Assembly (NCBI GenBank): GCA_020028595.1
Contig: JAIBHQ010000085.1
Span: forward strand, 1-6,096
DNA: 6,096 nucleotides
Direction: 5' to 3'
Source: Nitrospirota bacterium
GTDB lineage: Bacteria > Nitrospirota > Nitrospiria > Nitrospirales > Nitrospiraceae
The translations under genes were made by a program, and so were the position numbers. Positions 4,793 to 6,096 of the stretch are shown in pieces. How positions within the stretch are numbered: the first letter of the stretch is position 1; each line of letters begins with the position of its first letter. The notes below the pieces were generated by a model. That model searched no databases, was not told the origin of the DNA, and saw only the letters and a list, made by a program, of their open reading frames with translations.

Positions 4793-5982
4793 GGTGTCTT
4801 CAGCTTTGCCTCGCTCATCTTGCCGACGGCGACGAGCGCGTACCGGTCGGGGTGCAGATAGTGTTTGGCGACCCGCAGCACGTCGTCCGCGTTCACTTTG
4901 GCGATCCACGCCGGGTACTGCGTAAAGTAATCGAGGCCCAATCCGTAAAATTCGACCTGGCAGAGGACTTCGGCCAGCTTGTGCGTCGTGTCGAACCGCA
5001 TGGGAAAGCTGCCGATGAGATAGGACCTGGCTTCGGATAATTCTTTCGCCGAGACCGGCGCCGCCTTCATTCCGTTCAGTTCTTTCAAGACGCCGGCGAG
5101 CGCCTGGGGGGCCGTCGCGTTGCGGGTTTGAAGACTGACCAGGAAGGGGCCGGACGCGGCACGGGGCTCGAACTGGCTCATGACGCCGTAGGCCAGGCCC
5201 TGCTTGTCGCGGATCGAATCCATCAGCCGCGAAGAAAACCCGCCGGCGCCCAGAATGTAGTTCATGACGGTGACGGCGTAAAAATCAGGATTCGTCCGGC
5301 TGATTCCGACGTGCCCGAGCACGAGCGTCGACCCGAAATGTTTGTCGATCAGCGCGCGTACCTGTTCGACCGTCACGTCGCCCACGACGGCCACAACCGT
5401 TCGATTGGGAAGATACTCGCGTGCGTGAAAGGCCTGGACGTCCGCCCGGCTGATGGCGGGGAGGGTCTCTTCCGTTCCGTTGACCGGCCAGCTGTAGGGA
5501 TGGCCATTGAAGACGAGTTGGCTGAACGCCTTGCCGGCCACGGCTCCCGGATCGTCCTTTTGCGCGATGATCTCGCCGAGGATGAGCTTCTTGACGCGTT
5601 GCAATTCGAGTTCCGGAAACGACGGGTGCTGCAGGATGTCGGCCAGCAACTCGAAGCCCAGCCCGGTGTCCTTGGCCAGGACCCGCGTGGACGCCGTGGT
5701 GAAGTCGTGCGTCGCCTTGGCTTCCAGCGTGCCGCCGACGAATTCGATCTGTTCCGCGAGTTGCGTCGCGTTGCGGGTCGTCGTGCCTTCGTCCAGCAGG
5801 CCGGCCGTCAAATTGGCCAGGCCGGCTTTTTCCGGCGGATCCTGCACCGAGCCGGTTTTTACGAGCGCCTGAACCTGCACGATGGGCAGCGCGTGCTGCT
5901 CGACCACGAGGACGGTCAGCCCGTTCGGCGTGACGAAGCGATGGGGTTTGATCTCGGCAGCCTCCAGCGGCGATACCAGCAA
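4789..5982 (-). CDS. M16-family (pitrilysin/processing-peptidase type) protein, probably non-catalytic, likely exported; 5' end unresolved
   Basis: The 397 codons from a TTG at 5982 encode an M16B-like protein. The N-terminal domain starts RFVTPNGLTVLVVEQHALPIVQVQALVKTGS (15-45). The zinc motif HxxEH should come next but is replaced by GLANLTAGLLDEGT (54-67), so it is probably a non-catalytic partner. The second half has GHVGISRTNPDFY (223-235), NYILGAGGFSSRLMDSIRDKQGLAYG (241-266, with R258 and Y265 as the R/Y pair of non-catalytic subunits) and a normal C-terminal half-domain. The usual 30-40-residue linker after HFG (215-217) seems missing. Upstream of the TTG the frame stays open to the window edge without ATG, GTG or TTG and encodes a good signal-peptide core (SLTAIACLTLLVSPLEA), so the true start is upstream of 5982 or uses an unusual codon. 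A catalytic M16 partner may be encoded beyond the right edge; this is inference. Confidence 0.85.
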   Translation of the reverse strand: MLVSPLEAAEIKPHRFVTPNGLTVLVVEQHALPIVQVQALVKTGSVQDPPEKAGLANLTAGLLDEGTTTRNATQLAEQIEFVGGTLEAKATHDFTTASTRVLAKDTGLGFELLADILQHPSFPELELQRVKKLILGEIIAQKDDPGAVAGKAFSQLVFNGHPYSWPVNGTEETLPAISRADVQAFHAREYLPNRTVVAVVGDVTVEQVRALIDKHFGSTLVLGHVGISRTNPDFYAVTVMNYILGAGGFSSRLMDSIRDKQGLAYGVMSQFEPRAASGPFLVSLQTRNATAPQALAGVLKELNGMKAAPVSAKELSEARSYLIGSFPMRFDTTHKLAEVLCQVEFYGLGLDYFTQYPAWIAKVNADDVLRVAKHYLHPDRYALVAVGKMSEAKLKTP

Positions 5983-6011
5983 GGTGAGACATGCAATCGC
6001 CGTGAGGCTGC

Positions 6012-6084
6012 GCGTGACTTGCGAGACTGGCGCGACTCGCGCGAATCGAGTCTCGCTTTTCTCGCCTTTCCCGCACGTCTCGCG
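6012..6084. repeat. GC-rich GCGAGACT-type repeat with inverted arms
   Basis: GCGAGACT (6021-6028) is the exact reverse complement of AGTCTCGC (6049-6056). The sequence between and after is built of variations on GCGCGACT, CTCGC and GTCTCGCG out to about 6084. This composition differs from the coding sequence to its left and resembles a degenerate intergenic repeat. It overlaps the upstream open frame of the M16 gene, and its full extent past the right edge is unknown. Confidence 0.55.
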
Positions 6085-6096
6085 GGCCCTGATCCC

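Noticed and set aside
5285..6076. 263-codon minus-strand frame overlapping the M16 gene, with a GTG start upstream of it
   Set aside because: The translation is Arg/Gly/Ala-rich without motifs, while the M16 frame carries the family motifs. I also considered a frameshift joining it to the M16 frame, but the signal-peptide core is already in the M16 frame, so none is needed.

Overview
The window looks like a chromosomal, housekeeping stretch of a GC-rich Gram-negative bacterium. The style of the proteins (a PabB/PabC pair, an AtpI/AtpZ-AtpB-AtpE-AtpF cluster, a periplasmic M16 pseudo-peptidase) and the GTGAYGA heptamer arrays between genes remind me of Nitrospira (Nitrospirota). That is recall and was not checked by a search. 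There are no tRNA or rRNA genes, CRISPR arrays, transposases or phage genes.

Layout: (1) Minus strand, 1-1652: a p-aminobenzoate module. A TrpE/PabB-family chorismate enzyme (pabB) is followed downstream by the first 27 codons of a fold-type IV PLP enzyme (pabC-like) that runs off the left edge. Together they would convert chorismate to aminodeoxychorismate and then to PABA for folate. (2) 1653-1995: a 343-bp divergent intergenic region with no convincing gene. It holds strong hairpins and a possible promoter for the next operon. (3) Plus strand, 1996-3849: a membrane-sector ATP synthase operon (atpI/Z, atpB, atpE, atpF) that ends at a strong terminator at 3873-3900. No F1 genes (atpH, A, G, D, C) follow, so Fo and F1 genes appear to be split. 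(4) Minus strand, 3899-4696: larE, a PP-loop sulfur transferase for the nickel-pincer cofactor, with the three-cysteine pattern of the iron-sulfur LarE type. It converges on atpF and both genes share the terminator region. (5) Minus strand, 4789 to the right edge: an M16-family protein lacking the zinc motif, with an apparently shortened linker and an unresolved start.

The main unexplained signal is a degenerate tandem heptamer, GTGAYGA. It occupies three same-strand junctions (pabB/pabC, atpE/atpF, M16/larE) and is absent from the divergent and convergent junctions. Two copies have opposed arms that can fold into long hairpins. A second, GC-rich repeat (GCGAGACT type) lies at the right edge and runs through the upstream reading frame of the M16 gene. 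I see no clearly new multi-gene system; the best leads are the repeats, the split ATP synthase cluster and the unusual M16 gene.
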